From Panonychus citri (taxonomy: Eukaryota; Arthropoda; Arachnida; Trombidiformes; Tetranychidae): a stretch of 64,000 nucleotides of DNA. The notes below the pieces were generated by a model, which had not been told where the DNA came from, ran no database searches, and was given only the letters and a program-made list of their open reading frames with translations. Numbering within the stretch: position 1 is the stretch's first letter; each line of letters opens with the position of its first letter. The DNA is taken from positions 1,178,001-1,242,000 of the forward strand of contig NW_026515406.1 in NCBI RefSeq assembly GCF_014898815.1, written 5' to 3'. Both the position numbers and the translations under genes were made by a program. Positions 37,535 through 49,700 of this stretch are shown piece after piece.

Positions 37535-38869
37535 GTTGTTGTTTATTGGTGATTAATTGTAATTCAATTAAGATAAATTGTTGGCGATTAAAACGATTTG
37601 TGGAATTACTCAGTTGATTAACTGACAAAGATGACAAAATATGAAAGAGATTAATTTAGGGAGAAAAAGATATTTATGGAAGACAAGAGGGAGAAGGAGA
37701 AAAACAAACAAACCTATTGAAGAAAATGTGATTTATGATCAGCTGGACCAATAGAATCCAAGGGTTAACCAGAAAAAAGAGGAAAAAAACAAGATTAAAA
37801 TGAGAGAATTGAAGTTAATTAAGGTTATGATGTTAATGATTCTTACGGTGATTGTGATTATTGTGACGACGAGAATGAGTTTACGTTAAATTAGATGTTA
37901 CAATTTAGATAAAGGGATAAATCATAAAATGAATGTGGGTGAATTTAGTTAATTGGGATGAAAAGATTTCCATTCGTTTGCTTTTGTCAATTAGATTGTC
38001 ACAATTTAATGTTCGTCATCTGATCAAACAAACAATTAAAAGGTCACTAATTGTTTCCATTGAATCAACTGTTCTCAATACTGTTGGTTACATTATCAAT
38101 ATAAAAGTAAAGGATTGAAAAAGTCAAAACAATCAACACAATTAACTTTACAATAATGAATGAGAAAAACTAAATAGTCACAATTTAAAATTAACTTTTT
38201 CCATTAATGTTGAGCTTCAGCAATTACGAACTTTGTAATTATGATTAACTTGATTATCATGCGTATTTTATAGTGATTTTCATCATCAATCAAAATCATT
38301 TTTGCTCATTAATTAATCTAATTAAATGGGATGACTAATTGTTGTTAGAGATTAAGTTGTCCACCTTTCGTAGAGAAGCGGGAATTTTGAAAGGGTTAAT
38401 TTTTCGATGGAAAATTGGTTTCAAACAATTAAAACTGGAAAATAATTAAACATTCAGGTGAGAAGAATTAATTTCAAACAATTAACAGTTTTGTTAGTTA
38501 AAATTCAACGTAGACAATTAATAATTTATCTATTTTTTTCACAATACATGAGAGCAAATTAGGAAATAGTAATGACAGAAAATGGGGAAAAAATGACAAT
38601 TAAAATTTAAGCGATTAATTTGATAGCCTCTGGCATTTACAATTAAAGAAATTACAATTAGTTTGTTGGAAAAAAATACAAAGGAAATTTTTTCTTCAAA
38701 TTGAATTAAGGTGACGATGGAAATTTGGACATCTGAACAATTAATTGAAAGTTAATTATGAAAGTGAAAATTAAAGAAGTGACAGTTTAGTTTACATCAA
38801 TTAAGTGAATGAAAAGACAATGATGATGATGATGATGGAGGAAGAAAATTGAATGTTGGGTAAAATTTT
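37535..38869. other. Intergenic, PEPD upstream and ACOX downstream
   Basis: The PEPD 5' UTR and promoter lie on the left and the acyl-CoA oxidase 3' flank on the right. The stretch is AT-rich with a (GAT)n run at about 38821-38836. The open stretch at 37933-38118 has no support as a gene. Confidence 0.5.
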
Positions 38870-41038
38870 CTACAATTTAGATTTGATTGCTGGAGAATTA
38901 GCTAATTCTTCCAACCATTCGGGCTTCACAAAAGCACCGGCGTTGTTTTGAAGAGCGGAAAATATATTTTCGTAAATTTTGCCATCTGAAGTTCCAAGGG
39001 ACGAATTGAGTATATGATCGGGTGGAGCATAAGAATCGACCAAAGTTACCGCGTTGTCTTTCAATTGATTGCACAGGTTAATTATTGTCTCTTTTACATG
39101 AGTCGATGGTCCTGTTAATAGTTGTGATGATGAAGATGATGAAGATGATGATTGGGAGGATGAAGGTGATGATATCCAAGAAGATGGTGTTAGTTGGATT
39201 GATGAAAAGTAACCGGACTCATAAAGGATCGTCATGTGTTTTTCAATGGACCAAAGGCCATAAAGTAAACCTAATTGTTGTAGAACTTTTGAAATTTCAT
39301 CGGGAACTGAAAACTCGTCTAGAAAACGTTGAAATCGATCAAGTGCTTCGGCCTCGAAAAATATAATCGCCAGACTCCGTAGATAGTAAACTTGGGTTGC
39401 GTTTTTAGCGACAAATGGATCACCCAATTTGTTTGTTTGATCGGCTAATTTAAGGTAAGATGATTTCAAGAGATAACAAACGAGGAATCGATAAGCTGAT
39501 AAAACGGATGGAATTGAATCTAAATGGCCTGAACATCGAGTGGCAAGAATAGTTTCAATATCATCCAAATAATTAACTGATCCAAAGTACGATGAGATGG
39601 GTCGACCCTCTTCAACCTTTTCTTTATAAAACTTGATCAAATAATTGCTCGTTTGTTGAAGGAGGACATTATTGTCTCCTTCGTAGGTCGTATTGGCATC
39701 ATGGTCATTACGAAGTTCACCGAAACCCGCTGCTTTTAGATAACCATGACCTCCACAACACTCACGACACTCTTGAATAGCGTCACGAGCCATCCAAGTG
39801 GCCACTGCTTTACCACAAGAGGAGAGTGAATGAATTTCGGCTCCCATGTCCATTTGAGCGTCCGAAGTGGCATTAAAAGCGGTCACGAAAAAGTCAACAT
39901 AATCTAAGAATAAAGAGCCGAAAAAGTTATGCAACACATACGAAGCCGCGATGTAAGGGATAAGACGCCATTGTTGACTTTGATATTCGAGAACGGGAAT
40001 TTCTTCTCCATTAGTTGGACCAAATTGCCTTCGAACGGCTGAATAACGAACAGCAATGGTCAGTGCTGATTGAATATTACTGATACTGAATAAGATGATG
40101 AAGATACGACCGGAAGAAAGGACACCGAGAGTTATACCGAAGCGTTTGGACTCATCTTTTACTTTGGAAGCAAATTTTCCGTCTTCGGTCACATCAGAGT
40201 TACGATTCATAAGAGCGACCTTGGGAATGGGATAATTTTGGAAAGTCATGAATCCATTATCTAGCCCATTTAATCCCACTTTTCCGCCCATATCACCAAT
40301 TCTCAAGCCAGGATAAGGTTGAAATGTTTTCGGATCACGAATTGGTACCATGAATGAATGAAGACCGTGACATGAACCATCGGGTGTGTACAGTTGAGCA
40401 AAAACGACAACATGAGTAGCTGATTGTCCCAAGACACCAGACCAAACTTTGGTTGCTTCGAGAGTCGGAGTATTCAATATGAACGATTGTTTAATCGGGT
40501 CATAGGTCGCTGTTGTTTGTAATTCTTTAGTGTTACTTCCGTGAGCCAATTCGGTTATACTTATTGCCCCCAAGGCATTAAAGTTCATTATATCATCGAC
40601 TAGGCTGGAGTCACGATCACCGTTATCCATTTTACAAGAGACAATAAAATACTCATAAGACAAAACTCGTTTAACGATAAGTGACCAAGAAAACTGACCA
40701 ATCGCCTGTACAAAGGCTGGAATTTTATGAGGTTGATTAAGATACTCTTCCTCTGAGGCCAATTTATAATCGACCAGTTTCTTTAAACGAGCAAAAGTCA
40801 ATCGTCTTTCCTCATCTCTACTATATTCTTCCCAAGGTGTACGTTTAAAGATCGGATCAGAGGCCAAAACGGACCAAACCTTATGTTTAAAACGAACAAC
40901 AGAATCACCATCAAGAACTAATTTCATCAATTTCCAATTGAATGTTCCCTTGGCTCGAGCAGAATCAAGTGGACCTGATGGCCAATCGGGAATACAATCC
41001 AAATGCTCATCAACCTCTAAATCAGTTGGTGATAACAT
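38870..41038 (-). CDS. Peroxisomal acyl-CoA oxidase (ACOX3-like)
   Basis: This FAD enzyme catalyses the first step of peroxisomal beta-oxidation (acyl-CoA to trans-2-enoyl-CoA plus H2O2). The 722-codon single exon starts at ATG 41038 (MLSPTDLEVDEHLDCIPDWP). Family features are AISITELAHGSNTKELQTTA (acyl-CoA dehydrogenase signature region), the FAD-binding area RIGDMGGKVGLNGLDNGFMT, RYSAVRRQFGP and CRECCGGHGYLKAAGFGELR with the TYEGDNNVLLQQ motif. The last three residues are SKL, a canonical PTS1 peroxisomal import signal. A Ser run near the C-terminus (SSSQSSSSSSSSSQ) comes from a coding GAT/GAA microsatellite and is unusual for the family. The PTS1 plus overall sequence favours ACOX3 (branched-chain or pristanoyl type) over ACOX1, but with less certainty. 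A fragmentary copy is present at 31201-31672. Confidence 0.95.
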   Translation of the reverse strand: MLSPTDLEVDEHLDCIPDWPSGPLDSARAKGTFNWKLMKLVLDGDSVVRFKHKVWSVLASDPIFKRTPWEEYSRDEERRLTFARLKKLVDYKLASEEEYLNQPHKIPAFVQAIGQFSWSLIVKRVLSYEYFIVSCKMDNGDRDSSLVDDIMNFNALGAISITELAHGSNTKELQTTATYDPIKQSFILNTPTLEATKVWSGVLGQSATHVVVFAQLYTPDGSCHGLHSFMVPIRDPKTFQPYPGLRIGDMGGKVGLNGLDNGFMTFQNYPIPKVALMNRNSDVTEDGKFASKVKDESKRFGITLGVLSSGRIFIILFSISNIQSALTIAVRYSAVRRQFGPTNGEEIPVLEYQSQQWRLIPYIAASYVLHNFFGSLFLDYVDFFVTAFNATSDAQMDMGAEIHSLSSCGKAVATWMARDAIQECRECCGGHGYLKAAGFGELRNDHDANTTYEGDNNVLLQQTSNYLIKFYKEKVEEGRPISSYFGSVNYLDDIETILATRCSGHLDSIPSVLSAYRFLVCYLLKSSYLKLADQTNKLGDPFVAKNATQVYYLRSLAIIFFEAEALDRFQRFLDEFSVPDEISKVLQQLGLLYGLWSIEKHMTILYESGYFSSIQLTPSSWISSPSSSQSSSSSSSSSQLLTGPSTHVKETIINLCNQLKDNAVTLVDSYAPPDHILNSSLGTSDGKIYENIFSALQNNAGAFVKPEWLEELANSPAIKSKL

Positions 41039-41291
41039 GATGATGGAAAATAACAAATAACTGTTGACACCAATTTGACTCTTGATAACAATTTAAATGA
41101 ACTTTACTTCTGGAAACAGCACAATTTAAATATCAGGTAAGTCCAAGCAAGTAGATTTAACAAATTAGTTGATTAGAACTAAATAGATGATGAAATGAGA
41201 TGAAAACTTTACTATTGTCAAGCAAAAGAATGAAAATTAACAAGAACTTTAAGAATCAAATTTTTCTCCAATACAACTCTCAGTTCTGTCC

Positions 41292-41295
<4 letters not shown>

Positions 41296-41336
<41 letters not shown>
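41296..41336. repeat. (CT)n microsatellite upstream of ACOX
   Basis: About 20 CT units, the longest pure dinucleotide run in the window, lie 260 bp upstream of the ACOX start codon. On the ACOX sense strand it reads (GA)n, which in arthropods can bind GAGA-factor-type proteins. Regulatory use is inference. Confidence 0.75.
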
Positions 41337-41431
41337 AATTACCTGTTCTCTTCTCTTCTTCTTTCTTTTCTCTCTTTCTCTTCCTCATTCAATTTTAAAA
41401 TTCTATTTTAATTCTTCTCCAGGCTTCTACT

Positions 41432-41543
41432 TGAATTCACCTTAACGCCACGTTCCCTTTTCCCTCATCTCTCTCTCTCTCATTCTCGCCGAATCAACCT
41501 CCCCAACCTCCACCTCCACCACCACCTCACCCTCCTTCTTCCT

Positions 41544-41577
<34 letters not shown>

Positions 41578-41636
41578 GTCTTCTTCTTCCTTATTTTTCT
41601 TTTCTTTTCTTCGTCATCAAACGAAATAATTTCAGG
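41432..41636 (+). other. Pyrimidine-rich segment with splice-like edges
   Basis: The segment is C/T-dominated on the plus strand, includes a (TCA)n run at about 41545-41575, and is bounded by an acceptor-like TTCTTCTCCAG and a donor-like TTTCAG|GTAAAAA. It could be a non-coding exon of a plus-strand transcript or simply low-complexity sequence. No protein is encoded. Confidence 0.3.
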
Positions 41637-43840
41637 TAAAAATACGGAAGATGTCGTTCATTTTTCTAAAAGGAAATTTTTTTTTCTTTCATCATTTTCT
41701 CAATTCTAATCATCTTGATCATCCTGATGATGATGATGATCACTAATCATTAACAACAACCAACAGTTTTCATAATAAGTGAACCTGAAACGAACTACAC
41801 TTACTGTACTTTGATTGTTGAAACTTAATAACATTTGATTTTAATTTTATTATTTTACTTAAATTGATCAACACGTTCAAGTTAATCGGTGATATTGATA
41901 TTCATTTATTGTCATTAACTTAACTGTTTAATCATGATCATGATCATTACCATGTTTAAGAAACGATGATTGACTTGACAATTAACTTCACCACCAACGA
42001 TAGTTATTAAAATAAATCATATAATTTAGTGTCTTGATTGTCACAATCCCAGACTAAATTAAGTAAATTTTCATTAAACACTAAAGAGTAACAAATTTAA
42101 GTTAATTAATTTTATTTATCAATTCTTAATTTAGAAAACAAAAACAATCATCAACCTACAACAATCAGTAAATTTTATTCCCTGCCAATCATCAGCAAAC
42201 AATTCAATTGTTGTTGTTAATCACTAAATATAAATGTATTACATTTAGTTTCCAACAATTAACTAATCAAATGAGAGGAAACAAAAAATTGAAAGATAAA
42301 TTTTTCTCAATAACGTCTAAGATTAAATAAATCAGAAAATAAATACAATTAACTAATCACTAAGCTAACAGTTAATTCAGTTTCTGCAAAAAAAAACAGA
42401 ATAATCTACTAATTGTTATTCCAACTATTTGCAATCAATAATTACAACTTTTACCCTGAAGGAAATTTTTTGATTTAATTGAAAATCAAACAAACAAAAA
42501 GTTGAATTCAAATTGTACAATTTAAAGTTATCACCACAATCTAAAAATAATGTTATTTAAATAGTTGATTACATTAAATTGTCAATGATTTGTTATAATG
42601 ACAACAATCTGATATTAAATTGTCAAAATTAAGGGAAAACCTTAGACAACAATTGATTTCATTTTCCTTTGTCATTACAAACTAAATTGTTACAAACTAA
42701 ATTGTTTGAACCTCTTTAATTGTCATCCCAATGGAAACTTGTTGATTTTGATTGATTACAAGTTAAAAGAATTGATTTTTTTATCAACCAAATTAATTGA
42801 AAATTAATAATCACTTAATGGTTGTAACTGTTGAGTTAAATCATGTTGATAATTTAATGCTAATTGACAGTAATCCAAATAATTACACTTGAAGTAATCA
42901 AACAATCAACAGTTTTTGTTATTGATTTTGTTTTTATCATAAGTGTCAATATGTTGATTACATCTTGTTCAAAGTTTGAACAACTGAATTACTTTTAATT
43001 CAGTTAATGGATTGTTTCAACTTTCAAGAGTTTAATTGTTCATTGATCTTAAAATTTTTCTTTCTGTATAATGCTAATTACATGAATACTTAATTAGTCG
43101 CGAATCCGTTTGATCTGATTGTGATTAGATTTATGAGATAGTTAATTAACTTTGATAAGATTTAACTAAATCAAAGTTAATCTTTTCAAATGAATCGTGA
43201 TTAAAAATGCGTCACTTAATCTTTGATTGTGGTTAAACCTGATTGACGATTGTAATAAATGTTAACAATTGATTAGTCTTTATGAAAATTAAACAATTAC
43301 AAACAATTACAAATAATTACTATCAATTAATGAAATATAATTACTCTCGGAGTGTTAAATATGCAACTAACAATAATTGTTTTATTAATTGTAAGATAAC
43401 CAGTTGATTATCTAAATCGATTAATTTAAAATTCTGGTTAATTTTATATTGTTAACAATTGTTAATTATTATAATTAACTTTACCAGGTTGATTAGTAAT
43501 TGTCATTGTGTTGATTTAATGAAAAACATTGAGATAAAAGTTTTCAAGTGACTTTTTTGATTATAACTTTGTTTTCAACATTAATTGTCAATCAAATTGT
43601 TACAATGATGTGATTATAATTGTAAACGTTGTTCAATTTTTTTCCTTTACTGTTGATTTTCATGTTGATTTGTTGATAGCAAGCAAATTGAATTAGTATA
43701 GTAGTTTAGATGTAATTTTGTATCAGATTAAAAGCCATAGAGAGATAGAGATGACAACTTGGCAACTGGTGATTGATTGTAATCGCAATTGTGATTAACA
43801 GGGGGGAGAGGCACAACATGATAATTAAAAGGCAAAGAAA

Positions 43841-45331
43841 CTAATCGATTACCGATGAAACATAATCGGAAATATCTTCATTCATATGTTTGATTAAAAA
43901 TCGGTGTTCCAATAACATTGCATACGAAGGTCTTTCCTTGTAGTTTTTTTGCAAACTACAATTAAAGAGGAAAAAGAAAATAACATAATTAGTTGATTTG
44001 CAAATCCAATAAAGAAGGAAGGAAGTTTCATTTAATTATTATGACCATAAACGGTTATCATTGTGCAACAATTAGGATCTAAAGTTTAGCCAATTGATGT
44101 TTATTGTTAATCTTCAATTAACTTACCATTTATGAATGAAATCTTCACAATCTAATGAATAACGATTGGGTGGTAGTTTCGGCGGTTCTTCGGTGCATAT
44201 TTTTTTAAGAAGGTTGAAGAAATTGTTCCTATCGAAATGATAAGGAAATTGACCGATTGCCAATTCCAACATTGACATTCCCAAACTCCAAACATCAGAT
44301 CGGATATCATATCCTGAGGTGTTCGATGGAGGATTAATCCGTTCGGGTGCCATGTAGGGTTTACAACCCACTTCCATGGTTTTGGCAACTGAATTTACGA
44401 GTGGACCGGAAATACCAAAGTCACACAGTTTAACTTGACCGAGACGATTGATTAGTACATTTGAGGGTTTAACATCTCGATGAATTATTTGTATACCATG
44501 AAGATGGTGTAAAGCTTTTACTATACAATAAGCCATTTTTCCCAGAACATTTTCAGGAATCGGAGGAGGAGGAGATGAAGAGGAAGATGATGATAAAAAT
44601 GATGAATCTGAGGTTGAATTTGTTGGTTGTTTGGTTGATGTTGATGTAGTTACAGCTGATGAAGAAAGAGGTGATGATGATGATGATGTTGTTGTTGAAA
44701 TTTCTCTGCGACATTTTTCATATGCTTGGCGGTAAAATTTATCTAATGAAGAATCCATGATCTCCATGAATATCCAAAGGTCACCTTCCCAGAAAAGTGC
44801 TCCATAAAATTTAACGATATACAAACAATCATCAGCTTTATCTAGAACATCCATATCCATTAGAAAGCGTTTCTGCTCTTGACTAACAGCAGTTCTCTAT
44901 TGGTAAAAGACAAAAGAAATGAACATCTAATTAGCTTAAATGATTCAATTGAAGGTTGATTGACAGTTAAAGTAACGAATTGATTTGCAATTGATAATCG
45001 ATGGTAAATTTTTCTCTTCTTCACTCTAATTTACCTTGACAGCCATTTCTATAGATGAAGGTTTATGGCGAACCTGTTCAACTATTCCATAGGCACCTTT
45101 ACCTAATTGACGGACAACTTCAATGTCCGAAGGATCGACGGAAATTGTTTGTCCATCTATTGTGATTTTGGTACTTTTGTTTACCGTATTAGCAGCGATC
45201 GCTTCTCGAGGTGTATCAACTTGTTGCTCTATTGAAGTGAATCCAGTTTTTAACGAAGGTCCTTTTCGTCGGGAGGCAAGGCCCTTTGAAGATCGAGGGC
45301 TATCCGATATCGGTGGTAGATTGTCACCCAT
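43841..45331 (-). CDS. lic: Dual-specificity MAP kinase kinase 3/6 (p38 activator, licorne type)
   Basis: This kinase phosphorylates the TGY loop of p38 MAPK in stress and immune signalling. Exons 45331-45035, 44896-44127 and 43955-43841 give 393 codons. Kinase features are the Gly loop GKGAYGIVE, the VAIK-equivalent MAVK, HRDVKPSNVL (catalytic loop), DFGIS, and the activation segment LVNSVAKTMEVGCKPYMAPE with the MKK3/6-type SVAKT phospho-acceptor pattern, then SDVWSLGMSMLELAIGQFPY. The terminal exon supplies CLQKNYKERPSYAMLLEH. An extra Ser/Thr/Pro-rich insert of about 50 residues lies between SLDKFYRQAYEKCRR and PENVLGKMAYCIVKAL, encoded by GAT-type microsatellite sequence and absent from vertebrate MKK3/6. 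The start used is MGDNLPPISDSPR at 45331, but the frame stays open upstream to an acceptor at 45581. Confidence 0.94.
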
Positions 45332-45580
45332 GTGTATTTGATTGATTATCAGGGGTTTTGGTAAAAATTTTAGGAGAAAACAAGTCAACAATAATAACAA
45401 CACGATAATGATCCAAACGATAGCGGCAACAACAATCAACGATTCTATTGAAATTGTATCACAATTTAAAGACAACAAAGACTTGTAATAAATTGAAAAA
45501 TTTTCTCTCTTCAGGTCTAATGAATTGTAATTATCTTCTGTGATTTGTTGATTACCCAGTAAAAGCAATAAATAGAAACA
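45332..45580 (-). other. Possible alternative N-terminal extension of MKK3/6 with membrane segment
   Basis: From an acceptor-like CGTTTTCAG (ending at 45581) an 83-codon frame runs without a stop into the MKK3/6 start. It encodes CFYLLLLLG (signal-peptide-like), a short polar stretch with NFS (N-glycosylation sequon), a strongly hydrophobic segment (IVVAAIVWIIIVLLLLL), then KFLPKPLI and the kinase. It has no ATG of its own, so translation would need an upstream exon that I could not identify. Alternatively this is simply 5' UTR. Confidence 0.3.
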
Positions 45581-45592
45581 CTGAAAACGTTA

Positions 45593-46720
45593 AAGATGAA
45601 AAAAAAAATAGAAAATAGAAAGAGAAAGAGAAAGAGAAAAAAATAAACTGGAAGATTAGATGATTGTTACTCAATGTTTTTCGCACAAATTGTGATGTTT
45701 ATCCCAATTAATACGATTTTCTAGTTAAATTCATTATCCTGGTGATCAACGATTATCCCAATGGAAGATAAATTAACAATTAACAATTAATAATTGACTG
45801 ATTAGCTGCTCGTTAACCAAAACAAATGGATCCCCAACTGTTGGTACCAATCAACTTAACCCACACCCAATTGCAAGTGATAAACAAATTGTGGCGCTAC
45901 ATTGGAAATCTAATTGTAATTAAATGTAATTAGAGTTAAATTAGTTGACAGAAATTGATTAACATTTACAATTACAGATTATACTTGTATTAACATAGAA
46001 GCGGAAACAATGATTAGCTTTACAATTCAAATAGAATGAGAAAACTTCAATTGTTAGTGATACAATTAAAGTTGATTGGTTTTCGGTTTTACAATTGATT
46101 GGAGTAATTAACAAAGTTAATCATTAGTGGATTTACTGATTAATGTTTGTGTATAAGAAAAACAGAGATTACAGATTGAAAATAATTCTGACTAAACTGA
46201 TTATTAAATTAGAATGACAATTAAAATTGGAAATGTGAATCGAAGTGATTTTTTTTTCAAGTCTAAAATTGATTGTTGGTCTTTTTTTGAAATTCCCTTC
46301 GATTGGATATATTAATTTAATCAATAAATTGTTAAATTAATTGTTATGTATGAATAGTGAAAGAAGAATTTGTTTTCTCATTAAATTCATATGATTCTCA
46401 TTTCTTCAAGGAACTGACTCCATGACGGAAAGGAAAATAGTTTTTCCTTTCAAGGTTTGTGATTAAAAGTTAGAAATACAATTTAAATGGGACAAGGAAA
46501 TTGTGATCAACTTAATTGTAGACTATTAAACAAATTAATAATCTCTTTCTCTCATTTAACAAGGTGATATAACCTCTGTTTTCTCAGAAGTAAATATTTA
46601 TAATCATTTGGATTTCAAGGGTTAACAATAAACTTTCATTAAGATAACAGAGGTAACATTGCAATTGAAAATAATCTTATTGTAAATTGTTGATCAGTTG
46701 TGAAAATCTATCCAATTGGA
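45593..46720. other. Intergenic, MKK3/6 upstream and EFR3 downstream
   Basis: AT-rich with no supportable gene. A GA-rich patch at 45599-45640 reads as CT-rich on the MKK3/6 strand. Confidence 0.5.
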
Positions 46721-49700
46721 TTAACAAACAAATAGATCCGGAAATTGGATAGCAAACAATGGTGGTTTCCTTGGATTAATTGTAAAATTACATAAACCAG
46801 CAAATGGATTAGTGGTGATCTCAATTTTATCCGATGAATAAGTTTCAGTTAATAATTTGGTTGCAATTTTCTCCTCATGTATCACTCGATTGAAAATGTC
46901 ATTCAATTGATGCTGGAAATTCAGACCCTGAGGAAAAATGATACAATTGATATTAGTGGATTTTAATTAGATTGTTAACCGATTAATGGTGAGATATTAT
47001 TTACCTTATCCTCGGTTCGAGCGATCAATGATTCGAAAGATTCATTCTCGAACCTTTCAAGAATCTGAAGTCTTCTTTCCTCCCTCAATTCTTGCGTTAC
47101 ACTTGGTGGTTCATACAAAATCCTCCTGATAGATTCAAAGGTAATATCTTCATTTGGGAAACGCTAAAGATGTAAAAGAAAATGAAAAATTTTAGTAAAT
47201 CACTTGAATCAAAATTTGCAATGTAAATTGTTAATACTTACTCTTAATGTTCGTGGTGATGAATTGTTTGAATCTACATCAACATTGATTGAATTTAAAT
47301 CACTGGTACTTCGAGACATGGAAGCATCAACAACTGAATTGGATTAACAGGATAATTGTTAATATTTTGATTATTTACTGTTTAGAATCAGTGATACTTA
47401 CCGACGTTACTTGATACAAACGGAGTTAATAATCGAGTTGTATCATGACCAGAGCTTCTTAATGATTCAGCTATAATTGTTTTACTGAATAAAAGGTCTT
47501 CTGATATTTCATCTGAGATCTTTTTCTCCTTGTCTAATTCAAAGAGACTTAATTTACCACTAGAATTGGAACGATGATATTCAGGTAACATGGAGGGGCA
47601 CTTTTCTTTTCGAGCAGCAATGGTTTGCTCGACATGAGAACAGAGAAGTGGAATCGCAGTGAGTCCGGCAGTGAGATGGAAAAATCCAGCTACAGTCCCA
47701 TGAATTGCTGATTTATGAGAATCAGATAGACCTTTGGGTTCACCTGTAGCGGAATTTGAACTGGAAAGGGTTAAATCTTGAAGAGCAAAGGCCATTCGGA
47801 ATAGTTCAGATAAAACATCTTCAGAACTCATTTCTACACATAGAAGAGCCAAAGTTGTGTAAATAGCGTCGAAATGATCTTGAGTGTTATTCGCAAATCT
47901 GGCATTCTCGTAGATATGCATCAATAAGTCGGATCCATGTTTACTCATGAACATTAAATCTTGACGATAGGCTTTGGCTAAAGTGAGTTCAGGGCACGAT
48001 GATAAACTTGATGGTCGTAACAATTTAGGCAAATTTTCATGTCGATCAAGAAGTTGGTGGAAAATGTGTTGAACTGCTAAACGGACCTTTGCATCAGCGG
48101 CGAGGGAAATTGAGAGTAAAGGTCGTAGAAATGAATATTTAAATGCTTGGGCCATGTTTACGGTTCGATACTTGGAGCTCACTTTTAGTAAACTTTTCAA
48201 CAAGATATCTTGTAATTCAATGTCAGCTGGATTTCGAGATGATATGGGCGGAACCTTGTTAATTATGACAACCATTGTCTCTATTTTTTGGAAATCAGGT
48301 AAATTGTTGGCAAATTCAGCAAGTGTATTGATCACTGAATCTTGGAATCGTTTTTCATCTTCAGTGCTTTCATTTCCCTTCTCACAATTATGAATTGAAT
48401 TTCTTAAATGGTTAAGAAGTGAATTAATAGTCACATGAACCGAGGGACCAATCGACTCGGAAGCAGCGATGGCAACGATTTGTGAGAGCACATTAACAAT
48501 TCCTGTTTTCTCACGAGTCTTCATTGATGTATCATCCGTTGTGGCTCGACACTTTTCATCCAAGTGATTCATTAGCTTTTGTATCACTTCATGGTAATGT
48601 TGAGGTTGAATTGAATCCATGATGATTTTGAAAATAAGTGGAGCAAAACCGTCAGGATACGAGGAATCCCAGAGCATGTGATTATCTAAATGTTTTAAAA
48701 CTGGCCTGATGACGAACTCGATATTACCGAACGAGGCTCGACCAACAAGCTCACGTAAGCAAACTTCAGCAATTCGAGATGGATCTTGATCATTTTCAAA
48801 TTCTATTCGGATTGTTCCCTTGGCCTTGAGGTTGGCAAGAATATCTCGATCTTGTATGTTATACAATAGCGATGGGACAATTTTGTTCATATGATTTTTA
48901 TCCCAAATATCGGCCTGTAAATCATCAGAAACAGTTTTACGAATGACTCCTTTGATTCCATTTAGACCTGCTAATCGTAACATTCGCCGAATCTCCTCAT
49001 CTAGATCATTGTTATGACAAAGAGCAGAAAATTTGGAAACGAAAAAATCATAACGTCGATGATAAGACGGTGTATCTTCTTCAATATTAGCGAAATTGAC
49101 AAACTAAATTTCCACATGAATGAGATGAGTGGCATAGAAAATAAAATTCAATATCAATTAGATTAAAGTACAAAGATACATAAATATAGGAAGTAAGAGT
49201 AATTTAGAAATGATTGTTACCGATTGAGTAGCTAAAAGTTGCATATGAGGATCTTGACTTTCTAACAATTGCTGGACAGTTTTGAGAAAACTTTCAACGA
49301 ATAGATTGAGCGATTGAGCTCGACAAACGATCAATATTTGATCCATGACCTCCATTCCAAGTTTGACATACCTGGAGTGAGACAAAAGACAAACAAAAAT
49401 CGTATTAGACAATAGGTATAAACCTATAAAAATCTCAACGAAAACCACCAAATGGTCAAAAATCAATAATAAAACACTTGATCTTGATTAAGGGCCGGTC
49501 AATTTGAGATGAGCCTCCGTAATTAGATTGATGAGATGTGGAAATTTTCATCATAAAAGGTTAGGATAGATGATGAACTTACTCCATTCGATGTCGAGAA
49601 AGATCTCGAGCTGTTTTCTGAGCTAAGTAATCTCCAATTCGATCCAATTTTTCAGGTGAAGATGATGCATAGAAGGTGAGCTTCTCCAAATTATTCTTAA

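Larger units (their letters stand above)
41039..43840. other. Long gene-free region between ACOX and MKK3/6
   Basis: This is the largest stretch without a gene. The left 600 bp include the ACOX promoter side and strongly pyrimidine-biased sequence. The rest (41700-43800) is extremely AT-rich with many CAATTAA/TTAATTG heptamers. I see no coding region, tRNA or rRNA. Confidence 0.6.
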
